Shown piece after piece: positions 53,923 to 62,065 of a stretch of DNA of 64,000 nt; within the stretch, counting starts at the first letter, position 1, and each line of letters starts with the position of its first letter. The notes under the pieces were generated by a model. That model was not told where the DNA came from. It saw only the letters and a program-made list of their open reading frames with translations, and made no database searches. The translations under genes and the position numbers were made by a program. The stretch comes from Sphingobium sp. OAS761 (GTDB taxonomy: Bacteria > Pseudomonadota > Alphaproteobacteria > Sphingomonadales > Sphingomonadaceae), in contig NZ_JALJVY010000012.1 in assembly GCF_024168485.1 (NCBI RefSeq), positions 96,761-160,760 on the forward strand. Direction: 5' to 3'.

Positions 53923-55444
53923 TCTCCTCCCTTCCCCCCGACAAGTCGGATAAAAGTGTGAAAGGTGAGGATGTTAGGGCGGTTCTAAAACCGCTTCCGC
54001 GCAGATATTGCAGCTTGTCTGCAAAGGCCAGTTTCAGGACCAGCCTTTTGTGCCTGAAATCGCCGGAAACCCATATTTTGTGCGGGTTTGCGAGGAAGGT
54101 CATGGCGGTTCTAAATGATCGCTCGAAGTCCTTAGGCGTTCGGCCCGTTTGGGCGATCCGTTCCCGCAGTTCCGCCTTGCGGGCCTCCAGCCCTTGGATG
54201 CGGTTTTCATAGGCTCTGATGAGTGTCGGGCTTTCCGCGTCCATGGCCCGGTCGATAAGCTGGGTCACATTCCCCTCGATCTGGCGGACCTCCGATTCCC
54301 ATTCCTTCTTGCGGGTCTTGATGCCATCGGCGCGCATATCCCAGAGCTTGCGGAAAACCCCATAGGCCAGCACGAACATGTCGTGCGAAGGGCGCAAGTC
54401 TTGAAGGATGGCCTCGAACTCCCCTTCGATCCTGTCGCGGGGAACGGCCTTGCCGTATTCGGAACATTCCTTGCTGGGGCAGTGATAATAGGGATAGTGC
54501 TTGGCGCGGCCCTTGGCCCAATAGCTGGTAAGCCGGGTGTCGCAGCATCCGCAGGTGACGAAGCCGCGCAGCGCGAAATCCTCGCCCACATTCTTGCGGG
54601 CGGGAACCTTGGCATTGCCGTTGAGGCGTTGCTGGATTTTCTGGAAGGTTTCAAAGCTGATCAGCCCCTGATGCTGGGCCGGGCGTAGCGACACATTCCA
54701 TTTCTGCACCTCGATATGACCCGCATAGAGAGTCTGATGGAGGATGTCGTAAACACGCTGCCCGTGGACGCGGCCCTTGTGGTCACGCGGAAATTCCGGC
54801 TGATCCTCGAAATAGCGCTGCACTTCGGCCTGCGTCTGGAAACGGCCTGTAGCAAAGCCCTGCAACGCTTCGCGCACGATGGAGGCCAAAGGCTCCTTGG
54901 GCACCAATATCTTGTTCTTGCCCCGGCCATCGACGACCTCGGCGAACTGATAGCCGATCGGCGGCTGGAATACCCAATAGCCATCGAGGCATCGCGCGCG
55001 CATCCGGTTGAGCGTCTGCTCGGCATTCTTCTCGCGCTGGTGCTGATAGGAACTGGCGAGCACATTCTCGACGAAGCGCCCGTCGCTGTCTTCACGGAAC
55101 TGGTGCGAGGGTGAAACCATGATCGCGCCTGCGCGCTTGACGGCCTCGCGCAATTGCTGGTGGGCGACGACATCGCGCGCGAGACGCGAAAGATCGTCGA
55201 TGATCACATAGTAGGTTTGCTTCTGGCGGCGCAGGAAGGCGAGCATTTCCTTCATCGCAGGGCGGGTGGAATGCGCCCCGGTGAAATCGTCCTGAAAGAC
55301 GCGGATCACATCATAGCCGTTGCGGCCCGCATATTCGCGGCAGATGGTTTCCTGACTTTCAAGGCCGTGGCCATCGGTCTTCTGCTTGGGGTCGGACACT
55401 CGGCAGTAGATCACCGCCTTCTGTCCATCGGTCGGGTTGCTCAT
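53873..55444 (-). CDS. large serine recombinase (site-specific integrase)
   Basis: A 523-residue large serine recombinase. The N-terminal resolvase domain has the catalytic Ser in YCRVSDPKQ and the DDLSRLARD region. A recombinase domain follows, then a zinc-ribbon (CGCC and CPSKEC), then a long basic coiled-coil tail. The last 15 residues are encoded in antisense of the tRNA-Arg 3' half. ATG at 55444 follows GGAGAC and overlaps the stop codon of the 99-residue gene (ATGA), so the two are coupled. It integrates and excises the island. Control by the SOS-type promoter upstream is inferred. Confidence 0.93.
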   Translation of the reverse strand: MSNPTDGQKAVIYCRVSDPKQKTDGHGLESQETICREYAGRNGYDVIRVFQDDFTGAHSTRPAMKEMLAFLRRQKQTYYVIIDDLSRLARDVVAHQQLREAVKRAGAIMVSPSHQFREDSDGRFVENVLASSYQHQREKNAEQTLNRMRARCLDGYWVFQPPIGYQFAEVVDGRGKNKILVPKEPLASIVREALQGFATGRFQTQAEVQRYFEDQPEFPRDHKGRVHGQRVYDILHQTLYAGHIEVQKWNVSLRPAQHQGLISFETFQKIQQRLNGNAKVPARKNVGEDFALRGFVTCGCCDTRLTSYWAKGRAKHYPYYHCPSKECSEYGKAVPRDRIEGEFEAILQDLRPSHDMFVLAYGVFRKLWDMRADGIKTRKKEWESEVRQIEGNVTQLIDRAMDAESPTLIRAYENRIQGLEARKAELRERIAQTGRTPKDFERSFRTAMTFLANPHKIWVSGDFRHKRLVLKLAFADKLQYLRGSGFRTALTSSPFTLLSDLSGGREEMVHPTGFEPVAPRLGI

Positions 55445-55740
55445 GTCTCCTTCTTTCCTACCCCCGTATCGGCGGCGGCATCGTTGAATATCAGTTCGAG
55501 GATTTGATTCCATTCTAACGGAATCAGGGCCGGATCGGAATCAGGATCGACATCTTTTCCCGAGGCTTTGCCCTCAAGGCCCTCGATCACGAACGAGTCG
55601 ATTATCTGCTCGAATGTTTCAAGCTGGGCGCGGCCCACGGCTTCCGCGATGCCGCGCGCTTCGAAATAGCTTCGAAAATCCTCATAGGATAGCAGCATGA
55701 CGCGGAACCTCATCCGCGCGAGGCAAAGCCAGCGCGGCAT
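55441..55740 (-). CDS. hypothetical protein coupled to the recombinase
   Basis: A 99-residue unrecognised protein with an acidic C-terminal half. Its TGA overlaps the recombinase ATG. Internal ATGs at residues 10 and 15 are possible starts. A small excision accessory or directionality factor is a reasonable guess from position only. Confidence 0.6.
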   Translation of the reverse strand: MPRWLCLARMRFRVMLLSYEDFRSYFEARGIAEAVGRAQLETFEQIIDSFVIEGLEGKASGKDVDPDSDPALIPLEWNQILELIFNDAAADTGVGKKET

Positions 55741-55802
55741 AATATGTTGATCTGTCTGGAAGATTAGCCGCTCATCGCGCCCGTTCAGGGGGGATAGGCA
55801 CG

Positions 55803-55826
55803 AAAAAGCCCGCTCGGTGGCGGGCT
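55803..55826 (-). terminator. intrinsic terminator between SOS-type promoter and recombinase operon
   Basis: AGCCCGC-CACCGA-GCGGGCT followed by UUUUC on the minus strand. It lies about 30 nt after the predicted start of the LexA-boxed transcript and about 60 nt before the 99-residue gene, so it would cut that transcript to about 50 nt. Confidence 0.75.
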
Positions 55827-55859
55827 GTATCAGGGTGCTATTGCGGCTATTTGAGGTGA

Positions 55860-55888
55860 ATTAGAACATAAATGGAACAAAATGTCGA
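55860..55888 (-). promoter_or_regulatory. minus-strand promoter with an embedded LexA box
   Basis: On the minus strand TCGACA (55888-55883), 17 nt, TCTAAT (55865-55860). The alphaproteobacterial LexA site GTTC-N7-GTTC (55878-55864; GAAC-N7-GAAC on the plus strand) overlaps the spacer and -10. LexA bound here would block transcription; DNA damage would release it. Confidence 0.65.
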
Positions 55889-56120
55889 GATATTTCTGGC
55901 GCAACGAATTGTCTGTTTTCCGCCCTGTTGTAGTCGTCCAGCACCCTGATCTATGGGATCGAAACCCGACATTGCCATCGTCGCCAGATATCAAATGATC
56001 TAGCAAGGCTGGACTGCGCTAGCCTACGCCGTGTGTCGTGCCGAATATTCTCAATACGGGCAGGTCAACATGCAGTGATCGAGGAGTGATTTTCTTCCGG
56101 TCGATTGTCGGCTAAGGGTC

Positions 56121-58742
56121 GTGGACGGTAACCATGCAATCTGGGGTAGGATTTTGAAAATCGAAGAGCAGGCGAAGAACTACCTCCTCAATGCAATTCG
56201 CCGTGGAAGTGCGTTTCTCGTATTGGGAGCCGGTGCGTCGAAAACCAGCAAGAACCGCTCCAACAAGGAAGTAGCACTTGGCGACGAGCTTGCCAAAATC
56301 GTGGCCAAAGATGCAGGACTTGCCTACAATGGAGAGTCATTGAAAAAGGTTATTGCCGCATGTGTTCCAAAAATCTTGAGCAGAGAACGATTTCATGAAA
56401 TTTTGATTGAACAATATCGAGGAATTACGCCTTCAAAGGAACTGAAGTCTCTGCTAAAATTCAGCTGGAAGAGACTTTATACTTGGAACATCGATGATTC
56501 GATCGCTGCCATTTCTCATTCAGTCCAGCGGCGGCGGCCATACAATGGCATGATTGACAAGGTGCATACCGATCACGGTATTGAGACTCTTCCCGTCATC
56601 CATCTGCACGGAGAGGTCGACAAGCCAGAACACGGGTTCATCTTTACGGAAAGCGAATACAACAAAGCGCTGATAGACGGCAAGCATCACTGGTATCGGC
56701 AACTTGCTCAGGACTATGTCTCAGGCGTGCCGATCTTTGTCGGAAGCCGACTTGAGGAGCCAATTCTCTCCCATGAGCTAGATCGCGCGCGCCCCGTTGC
56801 GGGAGAGCCGCTTGGACAGGCATTCCTCATCTGCCCCGACCAGCTGAGTCCGATAGACTTGCTGGATTTGGAGTCTCGTCAAATCGTCTATCTCAAGGGT
56901 ACTTTAGCGGATTTTGACGAGCTTCTTCGAAGCGAACTCGGAACATCCTATAGTCCAATCGACATAGCATCGGAATTGAGTGAGTTTGCGGCTAGTACGG
57001 TGAAGGCACGCCACCTTGATGAACGATCGGCCATACTTGCGACTTATATCTATCAGCATAAGTACTCAGCAACTCTTGCAGATTCACTGAGTTTCGAGCC
57101 GGAAGTCAGGAATGCAGCTTCTCGAAAGTTTCTTGAAGGGGCGCCGCCGAGTTGGCGAATTGCGGTATCGGACACGCCGGTCTGGCTCAAGCAGACAGAT
57201 GAACTTCTGAAATTCGTTACTAAGTCAATCTTCGACAAAGACCAGATTGCTATGATCGTGGGGCAAGCGGGTAGCGGTAAATCCACCGCGTTGATGCAGG
57301 CGCTTCTGCGGTATTCGCAAGATAACGATGACACACCCTTTTATGAAATCCGCGGGGAGGTTCCATCCCTCCGAGCAGCATTGCAACTTCTTTGCGGCAC
57401 TGTGGCGAGTGAGCATATTGTCGTCTACATCGCCGATGCCTTTGTTTTTGGCGATTCCTTTCGTGAGGACCTTTTGTCAGTGCCAGCCGAGAGGATGACA
57501 ATTTTCAGCAGCGCACGACCCGGCGAATGGAACAGTCGCCTAAAGCGGCAACTCTCGGATGTCAGTAAGAGTTTCAAGTTCGAACGGTTCGTGCAGCCAG
57601 ACTATCAACCTCTCATCGACCGCCTGCTAAAATATGTGCCTTCGCCGGCTCTGCTGCGGATGACGGTCGCCGAACGACGTGAGCAACTTGCTCAGTCGAA
57701 ATCGCAGCTTCTCATCGCGTTGAAGGAAACCACTTTTGCGGAAGCATTCACGGATGTCATTACCAAAGAGTACGAGGGGCTTGGCTCGCTCGACCAGCAA
57801 AATCTACTGCTGATCTGTGGGTTGGGATCACTCTCCCGGGCCGGAATAGACCCAGGTGCTGCGCACGAGGCCTACGAAGCGAGTGGTGCAAGCCAGCCTT
57901 TCGAAGACGCGGTGAGCGCTCTAGAGGGTATTGTCGTAAAACAGGCAAATGGCCGTCTTTCGGCTCGTCATGAGCTCTATGTTCGTCATATTTTCGATTC
58001 GGTAGCCAATGTCGATGAGGTGATGAATGCGATATCAGCATTGCTTCAGACGTTTACCAAGTACGATCACCCAATAATCAAAAATGTAGCTCGGTTTGAT
58101 GCTGTCTTGTTCCGTTATCTACTAAGTCATAACTTTTTAAAGGATATAGCGAATTCTCATGGATCAGTACGATCAGGCCTGAAAGTTTATGAGAAATTCG
58201 ATTTGGCGTTTCAGCTAGATGGTCACTACTGGCTCCAATACGGACAGTACCTATCTGAGATTGGCGACTACGACCAAGCCATGGAGATGTTCGACAAGTC
58301 GATCCAAGCGTTTCCAGAGAACGAATACGCACAGCATGCACTCGCAGACTGCCAGCTTAAGGTCGCGACGCGTCGCCGATTTTATGATGCCCACACACGA
58401 GGGTTAATCTTGAAAGCAGTTACGACGCTTGTCGAACAGGACAAAGCGATAGGAGGGCCCAGCGACCACTACGCTATCGTGACTCTTGCGCACGGCCATG
58501 TGGGTGCCTTGGTTGTCCATGGGCAAATGGACCAAGCCCAAGAGGTGGCAAACCAGTACCTGAAACGAATCGGTACGATAAGGCGTGCCAACGACGACGA
58601 ACTGCTTACAAAGGCGTTTGAACGCTTGCTCAACTTCACGACAGGGCATGGCTGGAGAGAGTCACCATTCGCGTCGACAGAGAGGCGACGACGCGGCCAC
58701 CGGGGACGAGGAACCCCCCCCTCCACGAGGCAGAGGAAATAG
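56121..58742 (+). CDS. SIR2-STAND-TPR protein (Avs5-like anti-phage architecture)
   Basis: An 873-residue protein. Residues about 20-290 form a SIR2 domain with the NAD-binding GAGAS motif, a T-x-N-x-D variant (TWNIDDS), the catalytic-His HLHG segment and FVGSRLEEP. Residues about 360-570 form a STAND-type NTPase with Walker A GQAGSGKST and Walker B VVYIADA. The C-terminal third is helical with at least one clear TPR (about 700-735). In known Avs5-type systems phage recognition by the C-terminus triggers SIR2 to deplete NAD. The GTG at 56121 is used; the TTG at 56154 is a good alternative. A basic Arg-rich tail of about 20 residues ends the protein. It is on the island and lower in G+C than its neighbours. 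Confidence 0.88.
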   Translation: MDGNHAIWGRILKIEEQAKNYLLNAIRRGSAFLVLGAGASKTSKNRSNKEVALGDELAKIVAKDAGLAYNGESLKKVIAACVPKILSRERFHEILIEQYRGITPSKELKSLLKFSWKRLYTWNIDDSIAAISHSVQRRRPYNGMIDKVHTDHGIETLPVIHLHGEVDKPEHGFIFTESEYNKALIDGKHHWYRQLAQDYVSGVPIFVGSRLEEPILSHELDRARPVAGEPLGQAFLICPDQLSPIDLLDLESRQIVYLKGTLADFDELLRSELGTSYSPIDIASELSEFAASTVKARHLDERSAILATYIYQHKYSATLADSLSFEPEVRNAASRKFLEGAPPSWRIAVSDTPVWLKQTDELLKFVTKSIFDKDQIAMIVGQAGSGKSTALMQALLRYSQDNDDTPFYEIRGEVPSLRAALQLLCGTVASEHIVVYIADAFVFGDSFREDLLSVPAERMTIFSSARPGEWNSRLKRQLSDVSKSFKFERFVQPDYQPLIDRLLKYVPSPALLRMTVAERREQLAQSKSQLLIALKETTFAEAFTDVITKEYEGLGSLDQQNLLLICGLGSLSRAGIDPGAAHEAYEASGASQPFEDAVSALEGIVVKQANGRLSARHELYVRHIFDSVANVDEVMNAISALLQTFTKYDHPIIKNVARFDAVLFRYLLSHNFLKDIANSHGSVRSGLKVYEKFDLAFQLDGHYWLQYGQYLSEIGDYDQAMEMFDKSIQAFPENEYAQHALADCQLKVATRRRFYDAHTRGLILKAVTTLVEQDKAIGGPSDHYAIVTLAHGHVGALVVHGQMDQAQEVANQYLKRIGTIRRANDDELLTKAFERLLNFTTGHGWRESPFASTERRRRGHRGRGTPPSTRQRK

Positions 58743-58910
58743 GAAGGATTAACTGTTTGTCATGCTAATTTGAAACTGTTGAGACCTGAGGTCTTGCCAA
58801 AGCAACTGCGCCTAGAGTCAATATGGTGCCACTACGGTTGTGCAGTCCTTCTGACCGGAATTCCCGCAAGGCGAACAACAGCTGCCATCCCGAACTCGGC
58901 CAACAGTCCA
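58743..58910. other. 168-nt spacer, nothing recognised
   Basis: Separates the SIR2-STAND stop codon and the convergent coupling-protein stop codon. No strong hairpin or gene was seen. Confidence 0.5.
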
Positions 58911-60527
58911 TCATGAATTATCTTTCTGCACATAGCGCACCCTCCCATCGGCATATTGCGGGAAATGCGCCAATTCCGGCGGCACGCTGGCCGTGATCAC
59001 CCGATGCCATGATCCTCCGAACATGCCGGGCAGCTTCACGTGGTCGAGCGGCGGATGATAAGGATTGGGCAGCCACAGGCCGTTGAGGCTCTTGGTCGTG
59101 TAGTAGGGGTATTTGTTGGCAAGTATCGGCGGTACGTCCAGCCCGGAGATGAAGCTGATCATCTGGTCGTCGGGCATTGCCAGTATCTCGTCCGGTGTCA
59201 TGAGCGCCCGCTGCATCTTGGCGCGCGATGCCGATGCCTCGCGGTAATGCATATAATCATAGGCGGCCTGTCGCGGGTCTTCCCCTTGGAAGAATCGGCG
59301 CTTGGCCTCGCGCTGCATCCGGATCGCATTCTGCTGCTGGAGCCGGTCGTCATATTCGAGCGTCTCATTGCCCAGCATATGCGTGATAAGCTGTGCGGTC
59401 GGGTAATCGCGAACGCCGAAAAAGCAGCGCCACTGCGCCGAGCCAATGAATCCCGTGATGGCCTCGCGCCCGAAATTGCGGGCGATCTGGTCGATGTCCT
59501 GAAACACCGCGATCGTGCGCACCCCTTCGCCGCGCCCGATGGTGAAGGCATTGAGCAATTCCTCGAAGCGGCCCAATTGCCCGGCCTCATCGATCAACAT
59601 GGTAAGGCGGCGGGCCTGCGGCGCGCGCGCCTTGTAGAGCATGGCGACGGTGAACATCAGCCGCAGCACGGGTGCCCATTGCGGAATGTTCCGGCGCGGC
59701 ACCATCAGGAACAGGCTGGTAAGCTGATCGGATGTGAGGTCGCGCAGCGAGAAGTCGGGATTTTCCAGCGCCGCGCACAACGTGGGATCGTTGAGGAAAG
59801 ACAGATGCGCCTTGATCGTCGAATAGATCAGCCCGAACTCGTTGGAGGTCGAATGGCGCTGCGCGGTCCAGATGTCGACACCGGCGGCGGTGACATCGCC
59901 GAAGCATGACCTGTCCATGGCTTCGAGTTGCTTTGCCCAAACTTTCGCGTCGGAGCGGATCGCCTGAATCATGCGCCAGAGCATCGGCATGGTGACATAG
60001 CCATGTTGCTCGACCAGCGATTTCAGCAACGCGGTAATCCATTCGCGCGCCTTCTTTTCGAAATGATGCCCGGTGTTGCCGCCGTTGCCGACCAGCGGGA
60101 TCATGCAGTCGGCGAGATCGGCGCAGTCGCTGTGGATGTTGGAACTGGAAAGCGTCAGCACATCGAGGGGGTTGGTCGCGTGGCTGACCATGCCGTGCAG
60201 ATGCGTGGGGTTCCAAAGATATACAAACGCCTTCCAGCGAATGAAGCTGGCAATGGTCACGGCGGCGAGTTCGCCCTTGGGATCGCAGACCAGCATGGGA
60301 TACATGCCGCCGCGCAGGATCGTCTCGATCAGCCAGTCACGGCCTTTGCCCGCGCCCGAGCCAGCAATGACGATGCCGGGGCTGTCTGATTTGAGGAAAA
60401 GGGCGCGGTCGCCTTTGTAGCCTGTGAACAGGCCATCCTTGGTGAACAACCCGGCGCGTTCGATCTCGGTATCGTTCGCCCAGCGCGCCACGCCAAAGCG
60501 CAAATCCTCGCGGGAGGGATCGATCAT
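58911..60527 (-). CDS. TraG/VirD4-type conjugative coupling protein
   Basis: A 538-residue P-loop ATPase of the type IV coupling protein family. The Walker A is AGSGAGKGRDW (the GKG form normal for TraG/VirD4), Walker B is LIDEAGQLG, and the DPKGELA motif is present. The usual two N-terminal membrane segments are missing; the protein starts directly with the soluble ATPase. Such proteins bring a relaxase-DNA complex to the secretion channel. No relaxase or type IV secretion genes are in the window, so they may lie beyond the right edge. It follows a small membrane-protein gene on the minus strand. Confidence 0.9.
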   Translation of the reverse strand: MIDPSREDLRFGVARWANDTEIERAGLFTKDGLFTGYKGDRALFLKSDSPGIVIAGSGAGKGRDWLIETILRGGMYPMLVCDPKGELAAVTIASFIRWKAFVYLWNPTHLHGMVSHATNPLDVLTLSSSNIHSDCADLADCMIPLVGNGGNTGHHFEKKAREWITALLKSLVEQHGYVTMPMLWRMIQAIRSDAKVWAKQLEAMDRSCFGDVTAAGVDIWTAQRHSTSNEFGLIYSTIKAHLSFLNDPTLCAALENPDFSLRDLTSDQLTSLFLMVPRRNIPQWAPVLRLMFTVAMLYKARAPQARRLTMLIDEAGQLGRFEELLNAFTIGRGEGVRTIAVFQDIDQIARNFGREAITGFIGSAQWRCFFGVRDYPTAQLITHMLGNETLEYDDRLQQQNAIRMQREAKRRFFQGEDPRQAAYDYMHYREASASRAKMQRALMTPDEILAMPDDQMISFISGLDVPPILANKYPYYTTKSLNGLWLPNPYHPPLDHVKLPGMFGGSWHRVITASVPPELAHFPQYADGRVRYVQKDNS

Positions 60528-60549
60528 CGTTGCCGCTTTCGATGGATGG

Positions 60550-60582
60550 GAAAAGAAAGGGCGGGAGTTTCCCCCCGCCCTT
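60550..60582 (-). terminator. possible terminator between the small gene and the coupling protein gene
   Basis: AAGGGCGGG / CCCGCCCTT perfect 9-bp stem with an 8-nt loop, followed by TCTTTTCCC on the minus strand. The U run is imperfect, so it may lower, rather than stop, transcription into the coupling-protein gene. Confidence 0.5.
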
Positions 60583-60602
60583 GGCCGCGCCTCCTGCGCT
60601 AG

Positions 60603-61025
60603 CTACCCGTGATGGCAGCTACCGATCAGGAACAGGACCAGCAGCGCCAGTCCGATCCAACCCCACGGATCGGGTTCCTTCTTGATCTTGTAGATGCGAC
60701 CCACTTCCTCGGCGGTATATTTGCTCATGACGGTTCTCCGGTCCTCGATAATGCCGCTTGGATCAGCGGAATGAGCATCGGATAATCCAGCTTGGCCGCT
60801 GGTCTGGGGGGATAGGACGGTTTCCGCCGACTTTGTTTCTACCGGCGGGGCAGTTCGCGCTTGCTGGGCGATCGCGCGCAGCTCGTCGGCAAGCTGGTCG
60901 ACCTCATCAGGCGTAAGATCAATGTCAGCATACCAGTCGAGCGCTTCGACTATGGTGACATGTTGCCCGCTCACATACGCGTCGATGACGCGGCGATCGG
61001 TAAGGCGTTCGAAAATGATGGTCAT
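60603..61025 (-). CDS. small membrane-associated protein with possible internal start
   Basis: A 140-residue frame starting with the ATG at 61025, which follows CAGGAGATTGCC. Residues 1-60 are soluble and acidic (WYADIDLTPDEVDQLADELRA), while the last 41 residues contain a membrane segment (GWIGLALLVLFLIG). An in-frame ATG at 60728 has its own good ribosome binding site (GGAGAAC), so a 41-residue membrane peptide may also be made. No family recognised. It is divergent from the TIR gene and 75 nt before the coupling-protein gene. Confidence 0.6.
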   Translation of the reverse strand: MTIIFERLTDRRVIDAYVSGQHVTIVEALDWYADIDLTPDEVDQLADELRAIAQQARTAPPVETKSAETVLSPQTSGQAGLSDAHSADPSGIIEDRRTVMSKYTAEEVGRIYKIKKEPDPWGWIGLALLVLFLIGSCHHG

Positions 61026-61159
61026 GGCAATCTCCTGCTCGGGTGGATCGCAGCAGGGTAGTTCCTTCGAACGCTTCGTTTGGCGGGATAGCGCTTCGTC
61101 AAGATTCCCCTTATGTTCTGATCGGCATTCCGCTACATTGGGCGGAAGGAGAAGAAGTG

Positions 61160-62029
61160 ATGTCGCAGTTGAATACGGCCCGTAACAATGTCGCTCGCGT
61201 TCAACGCGAAATGGCTGATTTGCGATCAAAGGACGCACAAGAGGCACGCAAGGAAGCGGATTTGACGCAGAAGTTGGCTCGGGCGACGCGTGATGCTCAT
61301 GCTGCGAAAAGTCCGAACACACTCACTTCAAAGCTGAGAGATGCGGAGCGGGCTTCGAACGAGATCGCCAATGTGCAAAAGCGCCGCGCTGATCTGGCCA
61401 AGAAAATTGCATCCAAGACCTCTGACCTCAATCGCTACCAGCAGGATGTAGCGAGAGAGGAGGAGCGGGATCGCAAGCGCCTGGCTACGGAAGCCAAGCG
61501 CTTGGAAGACGCTCGAGCGCGGCAAATCAAGCAGCTAGAACAACGCCTGCAAGATCATCAAGAAATCATCGGCTCCTCAACGCAGGTGGTTAGCGCTGAG
61601 GATAACGCCCAGCTGTCATACGACGTTTTTATTAGCCATGCCTCTGAAGATAAAGAATCGTTCGTTCGGGCACTGGCTGACCGGCTGACACAATGCGGTC
61701 TTACTGTCTGGTACGACGACACAACATTAAAGTGGGGAGACAGCCTGCGTCGAGAAATAGACAAAGGGCTTGCCCGCTCCCGGTTCGGCGTGGTCGTGCT
61801 ATCTGAAAGCTTCTTCCGAAAGGAATGGCCGCAGCGGGAATTGGACGGCCTCGTTCAACTGGAAACGGCGGGGCGTTCGCGCATTCTTCCGATCTGGCAC
61901 AAGGTGTCTAAGGATGAGGTAGCAGCATTTAGCCCCACGTTGGCGGACAAGGTGGCCCTCAACACCGCCGTAATGACGCTCGATGAGATCGTCGCAGAAC
62001 TGCGATTGTTGAGCGGGGTCGAGGCCTAA
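61160..62029 (+). CDS. coiled-coil TIR-domain protein, putative NADase
   Basis: A 289-residue protein. Residues 1-140 form a long charged coiled coil; residues about 153-285 are a TIR domain (YDVFISHASEDKESFV, LSESFF, then WPQREL). The catalytic Glu of NADase TIRs fits Glu227 in WPQREL. Bacterial TIR proteins of this kind cut NAD or make signalling nucleotides in anti-phage defence. The ATG at 61160 has a strong GGAGAAG site. It is on the island, divergent from the small membrane gene and convergent with the 490-residue protein. Confidence 0.85.
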   Translation: MSQLNTARNNVARVQREMADLRSKDAQEARKEADLTQKLARATRDAHAAKSPNTLTSKLRDAERASNEIANVQKRRADLAKKIASKTSDLNRYQQDVAREEERDRKRLATEAKRLEDARARQIKQLEQRLQDHQEIIGSSTQVVSAEDNAQLSYDVFISHASEDKESFVRALADRLTQCGLTVWYDDTTLKWGDSLRREIDKGLARSRFGVVVLSESFFRKEWPQRELDGLVQLETAGRSRILPIWHKVSKDEVAAFSPTLADKVALNTAVMTLDEIVAELRLLSGVEA

Positions 62030-62065
62030 GCTATTCAAACACGCTATCCGGAGGGTGCTGGTCGG

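Larger units (their letters stand above)
55741..56120. other. 380-nt control region of the recombinase and SIR2 genes
   Basis: No gene. It holds a minus-strand terminator (55803-55826), a LexA-type box inside a promoter (55860-55888), and the AT-rich start region of the SIR2-STAND gene. Confidence 0.6.

Noticed and set aside
55870..55940. A 20-residue plus-strand frame overlapping the LexA box
   Set aside because: No well-spaced ribosome binding site and no recognisable family; better explained as part of a control region.
61061..61072. GTTC-N4-GAAC near the TIR gene as a LexA box
   Set aside because: Spacing and orientation do not match either GTTC-N7-GTTC or the Gram-positive site.
61160..62029. 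Calling the TIR gene part of a Thoeris system
   Set aside because: No ThsA-like NADase lies beside it; the nearest SIR2 protein is a separate STAND fusion and is not arranged as a ThsA-ThsB operon.
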